DNA of 64,000 nt from NIOZ-UU13 sp964444135 (GTDB taxonomy: Bacteria > Planctomycetota > Phycisphaerae > Sedimentisphaerales > Anaerobacaceae), in contig CAYUFX010000003.1 of the NCBI GenBank assembly GCA_964444135.1, positions 46,186 through 110,185 on the forward strand, in the 5' to 3' direction. The notes below the pieces were generated by a model. It saw nothing but the letters and a program-made list of their open reading frames with translations. It ran no database searches and was not told the DNA's origin. Numbering within the stretch: position 1 is the stretch's first letter; the number at the start of each line of letters is the position of its first letter. A program made the position numbers and the translations under genes. This document shows, in pieces, positions 34,406 to 42,051 of this stretch.

Positions 34406-35699
34406 ATCTTATCTCGCCGCCGACGATTGTTTTTTCGACCTTGCCTTTGACCTTCCAGCCGTGATATGGACAGTTTCTGCTCTTGGAACGGAATGTACTT
34501 ACATCAATTTCATACTCTGCGTTCGGGTCGATAATAGTAACGTCGGCCTGTTTGCCTACCCCAAGTGTGCCCTTGTCAACACCAATTATCTTCGCCGGCC
34601 TTTCAGTCATCAAGCTAATCAAGCCGGGCCAGCCCAGAACACCAGGCTTAATAAGAGCCTTGACATAAAGACCCAAAGCACATTCCAGGGATGCTATACC
34701 GAAAGGAGCAGCTAAAAACTCCAGCTCCTTTTCGCTTTGCAGATGCGGGGCGTGGTCCGTTGCCAAAGCATCAACCAGCCCATCGGCAATCGCCCGCTTT
34801 AGAGCCTCAATATCTTTTTCCGTCCGTAAAGGGGGATTCACCTTATAGTTGGTGTCGTATTCGGCGCAGCACTCCTCAGTCAAAAGCAAATGATGCGGCG
34901 TTACCTCGCAGGTAATCGGCAGAGAATCTTCCTTCGCAGCCCTTATCAGATCTATCGCTCCCGCAGTAGATATGTGCTGGGCATGATAACGAATCCGCCC
35001 GGGGCGGATCTTTTTGATAAGCTGAATATCCCGCCACAGCATCGCCTCTTCAGCCAATGGGTCCAATCCCGGCAGACCCAATATCGTCGAATAGTAACCG
35101 GAGTTCATCACGCCATTGCCGGCAAAACCGTCATCCTGACAATGCTGAGCCACAACCACATCGAACATAGCCGCATATTTCAAAGCCCGCAGCATAACCG
35201 CAGGGTCCTGCACCCCCCTGCCGTCATCGGTAAAACCAATGGCCCCGGCGTCAGCCATAAATCCCATCTCCGCAAGCTCAACACCCTGCAGTCCTTTCGT
35301 GATGGCCCCCATCGTGTAAACATGAGTTTTCCGTCTCTGTCTGCCCTTTCTATGGATGTATTCGACATCGGTTTCATTTTCTATGACAGGATTGGTATTC
35401 GGCATACAGACAACTGAAGTAAAGCCCGCCGCCACCGCCGCTTCTGAGCCGCTTGCTATTGTTTCTTCTTCTTCATCGCCCGGCTCACGAAAGTGAACGT
35501 GAATATCAATCAGACCCGGCACAACTAATTTACCGACCGCATCGATGACCTTACAGTCTTGGGTCTTGAGTCTTGGGTCTTGAGTCTTTTCTCCGATCTC
35601 TGCGATTTTCTCATCGACGATAAGCACATCGCATTTTTTATCGACGCCGTTCGCAGGGTCTATGACCCGACCATTTTTGATTAAAAGTCCGGAATTCAT
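34395..35699 (-). CDS. pyrC: Dihydroorotase
   Basis: A zinc amidohydrolase that cyclises carbamoyl-aspartate to dihydroorotate in pyrimidine synthesis. From ATG 35699 it has 434 residues, the multifunctional (type I) dihydroorotase length. The metal motif HVHFREPG, MPNTNP, the segment ITCEVTPHHL and DHAPH are all present. The residues KTQDPRLKTQD (about 38-48) are encoded by an AAGACTCAAGACCCAAGACT-type DNA repeat and look inserted between two N-terminal beta strands. It belongs to the pyrR-pyrB-pyrC run on the minus strand. Confidence 0.92.
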   Translation of the reverse strand: MNSGLLIKNGRVIDPANGVDKKCDVLIVDEKIAEIGEKTQDPRLKTQDCKVIDAVGKLVVPGLIDIHVHFREPGDEEEETIASGSEAAVAAGFTSVVCMPNTNPVIENETDVEYIHRKGRQRRKTHVYTMGAITKGLQGVELAEMGFMADAGAIGFTDDGRGVQDPAVMLRALKYAAMFDVVVAQHCQDDGFAGNGVMNSGYYSTILGLPGLDPLAEEAMLWRDIQLIKKIRPGRIRYHAQHISTAGAIDLIRAAKEDSLPITCEVTPHHLLLTEECCAEYDTNYKVNPPLRTEKDIEALKRAIADGLVDALATDHAPHLQSEKELEFLAAPFGIASLECALGLYVKALIKPGVLGWPGLISLMTERPAKIIGVDKGTLGVGKQADVTIIDPNAEYEIDVSTFRSKSRNCPYHGWKVKGKVEKTIVGGEIRYEQ

Positions 35700-35860
35700 T
35701 GTTCTGCAATTCCCGTTGAAGAGGGAATCCATCTTTATCACTACTCAATATGTGTTTCAACCTAAACTTGTCATAATTTTGTACAATAAGGAAAAACCTT
35801 ATATCCCGCGCCAATCTATTATCATCTTTCCACTTTTATCCTTATCGAACCCGATTATGA

Positions 35861-38125
35861 TTACTTTTTCTCAACGATAGGGGGCTCCGACCTCAGAGCA
35901 TCACGATATAATCTGGCAATTATTCCCCGACCATATTCACCTTCATTAAGATATTCTTGTAGTATTGTTCGAGTTATATCGCCATTTACGCGTAACACAT
36001 ACTGTATTCTGAGATATAATTTCTCAGGTATTTCTTTCTTCTCAGTCAAAGTTATATCTATAATCCGTTTGATAACATCTTTGGTTTTATTGGGAATATT
36101 AAAAAGACCCTTTTCAACTGTTGCAAATCGTACTTCCTGAACTTCATCTTCTGACAGATGGATAAGCAATCGGGTGATTTTGGGATTCGTTATTGTATCA
36201 CCCCATATCCAGTAATATCCGGCAACCTCGGCGGCTTTAATTCGCACCTTGGGGTTCTTATCTTGAGCGCAAGCCTGAATTCCAGAAATAAACGTATCAT
36301 CAAACAACATACAAGTATTAACTGAGCAAATACGTTCAAGCTCCATAAGTCTCAATGAACTTGTACCTGTTAAAAGGATTTGTTTTATTTGTCCCAGTTT
36401 ATCTCCGAAATCTTTTTTAACTTTTTCAATATCTTCCGGATTTGTCTCACCTACACCTGTACTATAGACACCACTGCTTTTACCCTCAATCACCCTCATA
36501 ACATTCTGTGCCTGTTGTCTTTCTGTAGAGTCATTACTATTCAGGTAAGGCTTAAGTAAATTAACGAATTCCTCTCGTTGGGTCTGCACTACTAATATTC
36601 CCCATGCAATCCGACCAACCCCATAACCTTGCATAGCAAGCTCAACAAGACGCTCCAACACTTCCGGCGACTTGGGATTAGCAACCGTAAGACCGTAATA
36701 AAAAGCGTTGTACTTCACATCAGGTTCAAAGCTTGCACAGTAAAGAATATCTACAGCACTCTGTACAGAGGGCCTCTTGTTCCAGATAAATTTACTCCCA
36801 ATCGTTCTGATTATATCGTCTTTCTTCGCAGATGTTCTGCGAAAGCCTTTGCGGACAATTTCAAGTATTTCCTCACTGGATACCGTATTAAAAGCGTGAT
36901 TTTTCACTGCCCACAATTCGTCAAGTTCCTCACCTGCCTGAACATCATCTGGGAAAAAAGAAGATGGCGATGAAGTGTCAACCGTTTCTCGAATCCTTAC
37001 TTGTTCTTTCTGAGCTATTGCTTTTTTAGCTGCTCGCCTGTCGGAAAACTTTTTCATCGCCTCATCACGTTTTTCCCATTGTTCTTTCTTCCGTTCCATT
37101 GTCCGTTGAAGCTGAACGTACTGAGCAGCCGCCATCACTTCGCCAAACGTTGCTTTGCTTCCGCTGGGCAATTCAACCTCTTTTGCCAGATGTGGCCCAA
37201 GCTGTCCCATAAATCCCCACATCCCCTTCGAGCGATCTATTTGTACGCCAGAGTTCTGGTAAAGATTAAAGATGAAGTTATCCTTTTGTGAAATCAGTTG
37301 TTTAACTTCTTCAAAAACCGGCACAAGATGCTCAGGCGGCTCGTGTCGGCTGTTTGACCAACTATTGACAAAGGGAATATAACCAACAACAGTCGTCGTA
37401 TTCGGCTTTATCTCAGCTTGTCCTTCCGTCCAGCCGGGGACGCTGTCAGCAGCAAACATAGCCAAATAAACTTTGCCCTCCGGCAGACCATACATAGTTG
37501 TCTTGCCTTTCGGCATTCGGTTGCCGCCTATCATATTTTGCATAAATGCACCGCCCCAACCGGCAAAACCCAGAATCGGGTCAGCACGTGTAGGCGAGCT
37601 ACTGATAACAAGCAGAGTCTCATCATTCGGGGCATCCTCATTTATCTGCAAAACGCCGATACCCAACGGACGAAGCACAATATTAGGCGAATTTTCAGCA
37701 GAAACACGAACATGCTCAGCAATGCCGTGCAGTTGTATCTCCTTTCCATTTTTTTCAAAGATGCCCTTAAATTCTTCAACATCCTTCCAGGACTGGGCAA
37801 CCAAACGGTACTCGCCCACCGGCACCTTTTCAAAAGAGAAACAACCCAAGTCATCGGTAACCATAAAATAAATCTCTTTCTGCTGGTTACCTTCTTTCGT
37901 TAAGAACGCATCCGTAAATAATCGAAATGTCTCCTTACAGACAGGAATACCGCTGCTCTGTTCACACAGAATTACAACCACTCCGGTTACAGGCTTGTCT
38001 TTAGCGTCAATTACCTTGCCCGTAATCGTCCCGGCATCAGACTTGGAAAGTAACGAGCTTTCAGCGAAACATATCTGGACTACGATGAAAATTAAAACTG
38101 CTGATAATGGTACCCGCTTTTGCAT
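35861..38125 (-). CDS. Secreted protein with carboxypeptidase-regulatory-like and HEAT-type repeats
   Basis: A 754-residue exported protein with a signal peptide (to about residue 21). A carboxypeptidase regulatory-like beta sandwich follows (GTITGKVIDAKDKPVTGVVVIL ... FSFEKVPVGEYRLVA, 32-110), then a middle domain without assignment and a charged coiled-coil segment. The C-terminal half is made of helical repeats (PKVRIKAAEVAGYYWIWG, EVQEVRFATVEKGLF) like HEAT repeats. It lies 8 bp after pyrB and before pyrC on the same strand. A surface or periplasmic protein inside a pyrimidine operon is unexpected, and nothing in it points to nucleotide metabolism. Confidence 0.6.
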   Translation of the reverse strand: MQKRVPLSAVLIFIVVQICFAESSLLSKSDAGTITGKVIDAKDKPVTGVVVILCEQSSGIPVCKETFRLFTDAFLTKEGNQQKEIYFMVTDDLGCFSFEKVPVGEYRLVAQSWKDVEEFKGIFEKNGKEIQLHGIAEHVRVSAENSPNIVLRPLGIGVLQINEDAPNDETLLVISSSPTRADPILGFAGWGGAFMQNMIGGNRMPKGKTTMYGLPEGKVYLAMFAADSVPGWTEGQAEIKPNTTTVVGYIPFVNSWSNSRHEPPEHLVPVFEEVKQLISQKDNFIFNLYQNSGVQIDRSKGMWGFMGQLGPHLAKEVELPSGSKATFGEVMAAAQYVQLQRTMERKKEQWEKRDEAMKKFSDRRAAKKAIAQKEQVRIRETVDTSSPSSFFPDDVQAGEELDELWAVKNHAFNTVSSEEILEIVRKGFRRTSAKKDDIIRTIGSKFIWNKRPSVQSAVDILYCASFEPDVKYNAFYYGLTVANPKSPEVLERLVELAMQGYGVGRIAWGILVVQTQREEFVNLLKPYLNSNDSTERQQAQNVMRVIEGKSSGVYSTGVGETNPEDIEKVKKDFGDKLGQIKQILLTGTSSLRLMELERICSVNTCMLFDDTFISGIQACAQDKNPKVRIKAAEVAGYYWIWGDTITNPKITRLLIHLSEDEVQEVRFATVEKGLFNIPNKTKDVIKRIIDITLTEKKEIPEKLYLRIQYVLRVNGDITRTILQEYLNEGEYGRGIIARLYRDALRSEPPIVEKK

Positions 38126-38133
38126 TTTTCGTT

Positions 38134-39099
38134 TTAATCCTTGAGTTTTTCTGCTGCTGCTTGATTGACGAGGAACAGCACCGCCATCCTCACAGCCAGA
38201 CCGTTGGTTACCTGCTCTAAGATAACACTGTTCCGGCCGTCGGCTACTTCACTTTCCATCTCCAGCCCTCTGTTAATCGGCCCGGGGTGCATAACCAAAA
38301 TATCAGGCTTGGCCCTTTTCATACGCTCGACAGTCAGTCCGAAATAATGCGAGTATTCCCGTATCGAAGGAAATGGATTGCCGCCGAGCCGCTCAAACTG
38401 AATCCGAAGCATATTTATCACATCGACCTTTTCGATAACCTCATCAAGGCTATAGCTAACTTTAACCGGCAATCTTTCTACCTGTGTCGGCATAAGTGTC
38501 GGCGGGCCAACAAATATTACCTCGGCGCCGAGTTTTGTCATCGCCCACATATCGCTGCGGGCAACGCGAGAGTGCGCTATATCGCCGACTATCGCTATCT
38601 TCAAACCTTCAAGAGTGCCTTTTATTTTGCGAATGGTATAAACATCCAGTAGTCCCTGTGTTGGATGCTCACAGAAGCCGTCACCGGCATTGACCACGCA
38701 GGCGTTGATATTCCTGCTCAGAAACTTCGGCACACCGCCGGCTCCGTGCCGAATCACTACAATATCAATCCCCATTGCTTCCAGATTCCTGGCCGTATCC
38801 AAAAAGGTCTCGCCTTTACTGACGGAGCTGGTCTTCTTGGTAAATTCGATAATATCAGCGCTCAATCGATTCGCGGCCAAGGCAAAGCTGTTTCGCGTCC
38901 GGGTGCTGTCCTCAAAAAACAAGTTCACTACAACCTTACCGCGCAAAGGCGGGGCCTTTTTGACCGACCGGGTGCTTATTTGCTCAAAACCTTTTGCTGT
39001 GTCAAGAATGTACGTAATCTCTTCGGCACTAAGCTCCCGCAAACCGAGCAAATGTTTGCGATGCCACTTGAATTGTTTACTTTTTCTTTTTAACGCCAT
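38134..39099 (-). CDS. pyrB: Aspartate carbamoyltransferase catalytic subunit
   Basis: Catalyses carbamoyl phosphate plus aspartate to carbamoyl-aspartate, the first committed pyrimidine step. The carbamoyl-phosphate motif FFEDSTRTRNSF, HPTQGLLD and HPGPINRG are all present. From ATG 39099 it has 321 residues, the usual size. No pyrI regulatory subunit gene is seen, so control is probably through PyrR, encoded upstream. A more upstream in-frame ATG (39138) is rejected because the extra residues derive from low-complexity intergenic DNA. Confidence 0.95.
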   Translation of the reverse strand: MALKRKSKQFKWHRKHLLGLRELSAEEITYILDTAKGFEQISTRSVKKAPPLRGKVVVNLFFEDSTRTRNSFALAANRLSADIIEFTKKTSSVSKGETFLDTARNLEAMGIDIVVIRHGAGGVPKFLSRNINACVVNAGDGFCEHPTQGLLDVYTIRKIKGTLEGLKIAIVGDIAHSRVARSDMWAMTKLGAEVIFVGPPTLMPTQVERLPVKVSYSLDEVIEKVDVINMLRIQFERLGGNPFPSIREYSHYFGLTVERMKRAKPDILVMHPGPINRGLEMESEVADGRNSVILEQVTNGLAVRMAVLFLVNQAAAEKLKD

Positions 39100-39109
39100 A
39101 GTTTCGTAT

Positions 39110-39362
39110 AAACCCGAAATCCTAATATCGAAATTCAAAACAAAATGTTCCTAAATCCAAAATTCGAATATCAAAATCCGAAACAATATCGAAACCTGTC
39201 CTGAGCAATGTCGAAGGATTCAAATTATAAAATGACCAAAACGTTTTGAATTTTGGATTTTTTTTATCATTTGAATTTGTTTCGTATTTCGAATTTCGTG
39301 CTTCGGGCTTTCCATAGCTTCGTTATTCTAAATTCGATATTCAATATTCATAATTCGTCTTA
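39110..39362. repeat. Low-complexity TTCGAATTTCG-type stretch between pyrR and pyrB
   Basis: Phrase-like AT-rich sequence built from repeated words such as AATCCAAAATTCGAATATC, GAATTTCGTGCTTCG and ATTCGATATTCAATATTC. It also contains one REP-like CCTGAGCAATGTCGAAGGA (39198-39216). No gene is present. A similar stretch lies after tsaB (63760-63840). Confidence 0.6.
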
Positions 39363-39366
39363 ACTC

Positions 39367-39894
39367 TTACTCGATGACAACTTCGTCTTTCCCATCCGAT
39401 TCGACAAGGTTGACCTGGACTAATTTACCGGGTGCGGCATCTGCTTTGTAACCGGCGTAATCAGCCTGTATCGGTAACTCCCTGCCGAGGCGGTCAACGA
39501 GGACCGCTAACCTTATCGCCCTGGGCCTGCCCAAATCTATGAGGGCATCCATCGCTGCCCGCGCTGAACGGCCGGTATACAGAACATCATCAACCAAAAT
39601 AATGATTTTATCATCTATATCGAATCCGATTTCCGTGGTGCGAACCAGCGGCTGGGCAGTGCCCTGCGGCGAATTCAAATCGTCACGGTAAAGTGTTATA
39701 TCCAGAGTGCCACACGGAACATCTTTGCCGAGCTGCCGTGACAATCGGCCCGATAATCTCTGGGCAAGGACCTCCCCCCTGCTGCGAATACCGATTACTG
39801 CAATATCCATCTCAGCCGGGGTCTCAGAAAGAATGCGACCTGCCAAATCCTTGAGAATCTTCTCAATTTGTCCGGAATCCAAAATTACCTTCAT
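39367..39894 (-). CDS. pyrR: PyrR: pyrimidine operon regulator / uracil phosphoribosyltransferase
   Basis: A 175-residue PRT-fold protein. The PRPP loop is IILVDDVLYTGRSARAA (about 94-110), and the start MKVILDSGQIEKIL is typical. PyrR binds pyr mRNA when UMP is high and lowers expression, and it has weak uracil phosphoribosyltransferase activity. The start at 39894 is chosen because upstream in-frame codons come from the hairpin leader. The gene is first of the pyrR-pyrB-...-pyrC run. A 17-bp-spaced promoter (39985-40013) and a hairpin directly before the start (39899-39939) suggest autoregulation through the leader. Confidence 0.93.
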   Translation of the reverse strand: MKVILDSGQIEKILKDLAGRILSETPAEMDIAVIGIRSRGEVLAQRLSGRLSRQLGKDVPCGTLDITLYRDDLNSPQGTAQPLVRTTEIGFDIDDKIIILVDDVLYTGRSARAAMDALIDLGRPRAIRLAVLVDRLGRELPIQADYAGYKADAAPGKLVQVNLVESDGKDEVVIE

Positions 39895-39898
39895 AATT

Positions 39899-39939
39899 GC
39901 ACCTGTGCCTGCGTAACCTGTGCAGGCAACCACAGGTGC
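39899..39939 (-). promoter_or_regulatory. Leader hairpin abutting the pyrR start codon
   Basis: On the minus strand, GCACCTGTG pairs perfectly with CACAGGTGC (9 bp). Inside is a second stem GCCTGC/GCAGGC with the 9-base loop ACAGGTTAC. The 3' arm ends 4 bases before the ATG and contains the only AGG-type ribosome-binding sequence. It is therefore a candidate translational operator for PyrR. Confidence 0.5.
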
Positions 39940-39984
39940 AGGCAGCAAACCAAATAATAACAAAACACTCTGAATATTGGATTG

Positions 39985-40013
39985 AGTATAGCAACTGCAG
40001 CTAATAAAGGCAA
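39985..40013 (-). promoter_or_regulatory. Sigma70-type promoter for pyrR
   Basis: Minus strand TTGCCT (40013-40008), 17-bp spacer, TATACT (39990-39985). The leader would be about 84 bases long. Confidence 0.6.
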
Positions 40014-40092
40014 GATTTCTCAAGAAGTTTTCAAAAACCAACCTTTTAACACTAAAAACCACATTATTACAGGAATCTGCCGGATAATTTAC

Positions 40093-40121
40093 TTGAAAAC
40101 AATGGCGTTTTATGGTATCAT
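40093..40121 (+). promoter_or_regulatory. Sigma70-type promoter for the 40228 gene
   Basis: TTGAAA (40093-40098), 17-bp spacer, TATCAT (40116-40121). Transcription is expected to start near 40128, leaving a leader of about 100 bases. Confidence 0.6.
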
Positions 40122-40150
40122 AGTATTAAGAATTTACGGACAGAAAAGTA

Positions 40151-40205
40151 CCAGCTAAGGAGGTCGGCTTATCGGGGGAGCAACCTTGTTCCTGCTGGTT
40201 TTTTT
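40151..40205 (+). promoter_or_regulatory. Terminator-like structure in the leader of the 40228 gene
   Basis: CCAGC (40151-40155) can pair with GCTGG (40194-40198), and inside it GGAGCA pairs with TGTTCC (one G-T). Seven T residues follow (40199-40205). An upstream GGAGG could instead pair with CCTCC just before the start codon. The arrangement looks like an attenuator, but it matches no riboswitch class I know. Confidence 0.45.
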
Positions 40206-40227
40206 GCGCCCCCTCCGGAGTTATGAA

Positions 40228-41976
40228 GTGATACAAACAGCTAAAAAAACATTTGTGTTGAGCCTGATAACATGCACGGCAGCATTGTTAAGCGCCGGCA
40301 CTACCGCCAGAGCCCAGGAGCCACAGAACACCAAAACTCTCCAGCCGCAGGGATTAGAATATGCCGGAATTTACGCCTTACGACGAATAGAACCTAATCT
40401 GACAGGCGACGGTGTAAAATTCGCTGTTATCAGCCGCAGCATTACATATATCGACGATGAGCCGCAAAACGATTACCGACCCGGTATCGAACATAACTGC
40501 TTCAAAGCCGGTAGTCTCAGCTTTTACGACCAGGGACAACCGCCCGCAGGCATTTCACCTCATTCGACAGCCATCTGCTCTATACTACTCGGCGAGTACC
40601 CCGACGCTTTTTATCCGCAAATAGGACAATTTTACTATCAAGGCGCAGCACCGCAGGCCCAGGCTGATATCTACGAATTCTGGCATTTCTTAACCAATTA
40701 TGTATTCGAGCACTCACCACCGGATGCGGATATTATAACAATCGGTAACGGCATTCAATTTGAAGACTGGTGGACAAATGGTATTGAATCATTGGCTGAG
40801 CACTACGGCCTTATTATCGTCGCTGCCATAGGTAACGGCAACGATGCTCATGACCCTGTTCTGTATCCGGGCGCCGGTTCAAACACCATCGGTGTTGGTG
40901 TAATCGACTCGGTAAAAACCGAAGACCTTACAACCAACCTGGAACATTTTGCCTTGGCCTATCCGGAGCATTCGACTTTCGGCCCGACAGGCGATGCGCG
41001 TTGCAAACCCGACATCGTCGCTCCCGGCAATTGCTTGGCTGCAAACGATGACAAACCAAACAGCTACGAGCCAACCGGTAACTGGTCGAGCTTCTCGACC
41101 CCGATAGTCGCAGGAACGATCGGCCTTCTCGTTCAAAAAGCCAAACAGGAACCGACCTTAAGTCCGGCTATCTCACCCGAAGGCGGAAATTGCGTAATCA
41201 AAGCAATTTTGCTAAATTCCGCAGTCAAGCTGCCCTACTGGCACAAGGGTCTGCTCCAAACCGACGATGACCACTTCGCTCCTCTGGACTACATTCAGGG
41301 GACAGGTATGTTAAACGCAGTCGGGGCCTACAATCATTTAATCGCCGGGCCAATTAAGCCCGGTGACATTCCAACAACCGGCTGGGACTTAAACCAGCTC
41401 GATAATACCCAGAGGCTCCAGAATGTGTACAAAATCACCCTAACCGAACCAGCCGATAAATTTATTACCGCCACAGTCATCTGGAACAAACACTACAAAA
41501 GCACATATCCTTTTGAATCGGCCCCTGAAAGAGACAGCAATCTCCGCCTCGAACTCTGGGCTGTTGACCCAGATAACTCCAGCAACGATTATCTGCTCGA
41601 TTACAGCGACAGCAATGTTGACAATGTTGAGCACATTTACGTCCCTGCAGACCCCAACTATACCAACTACGAAATTGTTCTGTCCATGAACGATACTGAC
41701 GACCCAAGAGAAATAGCCCTAATCCAGCGCTACGGCCTGGCCTGGAACATCAGCGATAAACAAGAAAGGGACAGTATCTTTTGGTACGACCTCAATGCCG
41801 ATGGCGTTGTTAACGAATCAGACTTTACTATTCTGCTCAACAACATCTTAAACAGCAAAAAATCACCGGAAAGTTATCTACTCGGTGACATCAATGCTGA
41901 CGGTACAATCGACATCAACGATTTCAAAATCCTTATAGAGCAAAATAATCGCAAGGCCGATTGGTACACAAAATAA
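40228..41976 (+). CDS. Secreted subtilase-like protein with degenerate triad and C-terminal dockerin
   Basis: 582 residues from a GTG start (GGAG 8 bases upstream), which gives a normal signal peptide (FVLSLITCTAALLSAGTTARA). The peptidase_S8 domain is recognisable: oxyanion Asn203 in AAIGNGND, His112 in PHSTAICSIL and Ser288 in WSSFSTPIVAG. The catalytic Asp strand reads FAVISRS where VIDTG is expected, so Asp is replaced by Ser69. The C-terminus is a dockerin-like EF-hand pair (DLNADGVVNESDF and DINADGTIDINDF). It is probably a binding or structural protein, or an atypical protease. It is the first of three secreted hydrolase-type genes in a row. Confidence 0.75.
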   Translation: MIQTAKKTFVLSLITCTAALLSAGTTARAQEPQNTKTLQPQGLEYAGIYALRRIEPNLTGDGVKFAVISRSITYIDDEPQNDYRPGIEHNCFKAGSLSFYDQGQPPAGISPHSTAICSILLGEYPDAFYPQIGQFYYQGAAPQAQADIYEFWHFLTNYVFEHSPPDADIITIGNGIQFEDWWTNGIESLAEHYGLIIVAAIGNGNDAHDPVLYPGAGSNTIGVGVIDSVKTEDLTTNLEHFALAYPEHSTFGPTGDARCKPDIVAPGNCLAANDDKPNSYEPTGNWSSFSTPIVAGTIGLLVQKAKQEPTLSPAISPEGGNCVIKAILLNSAVKLPYWHKGLLQTDDDHFAPLDYIQGTGMLNAVGAYNHLIAGPIKPGDIPTTGWDLNQLDNTQRLQNVYKITLTEPADKFITATVIWNKHYKSTYPFESAPERDSNLRLELWAVDPDNSSNDYLLDYSDSNVDNVEHIYVPADPNYTNYEIVLSMNDTDDPREIALIQRYGLAWNISDKQERDSIFWYDLNADGVVNESDFTILLNNILNSKKSPESYLLGDINADGTIDINDFKILIEQNNRKADWYTK

Positions 41977-42020
41977 GAAGTAAGAAGATAGCTCCGAATA
42001 ACTTGCGCGTAACAGACAAT

Positions 42021-42051
42021 CACATTCAACACCGAAACGAATGTGTTTTTT
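42021..42051 (+). terminator. Intrinsic terminator after the 40228 gene
   Basis: CACATTC (42021-42027) and GAATGTG (42039-42045) form a 7-bp stem, followed by six T residues. The T run touches the ATG at 42052 of the next gene, so the terminator may also act as a barrier or control element for it. Confidence 0.65.

Noticed and set aside
40128..40227. Cyclic-di-GMP or fluoride riboswitch in the leader of the 40228 gene
   Set aside because: None of the conserved core nucleotides of these classes was found. Only the terminator-like fold is supported.
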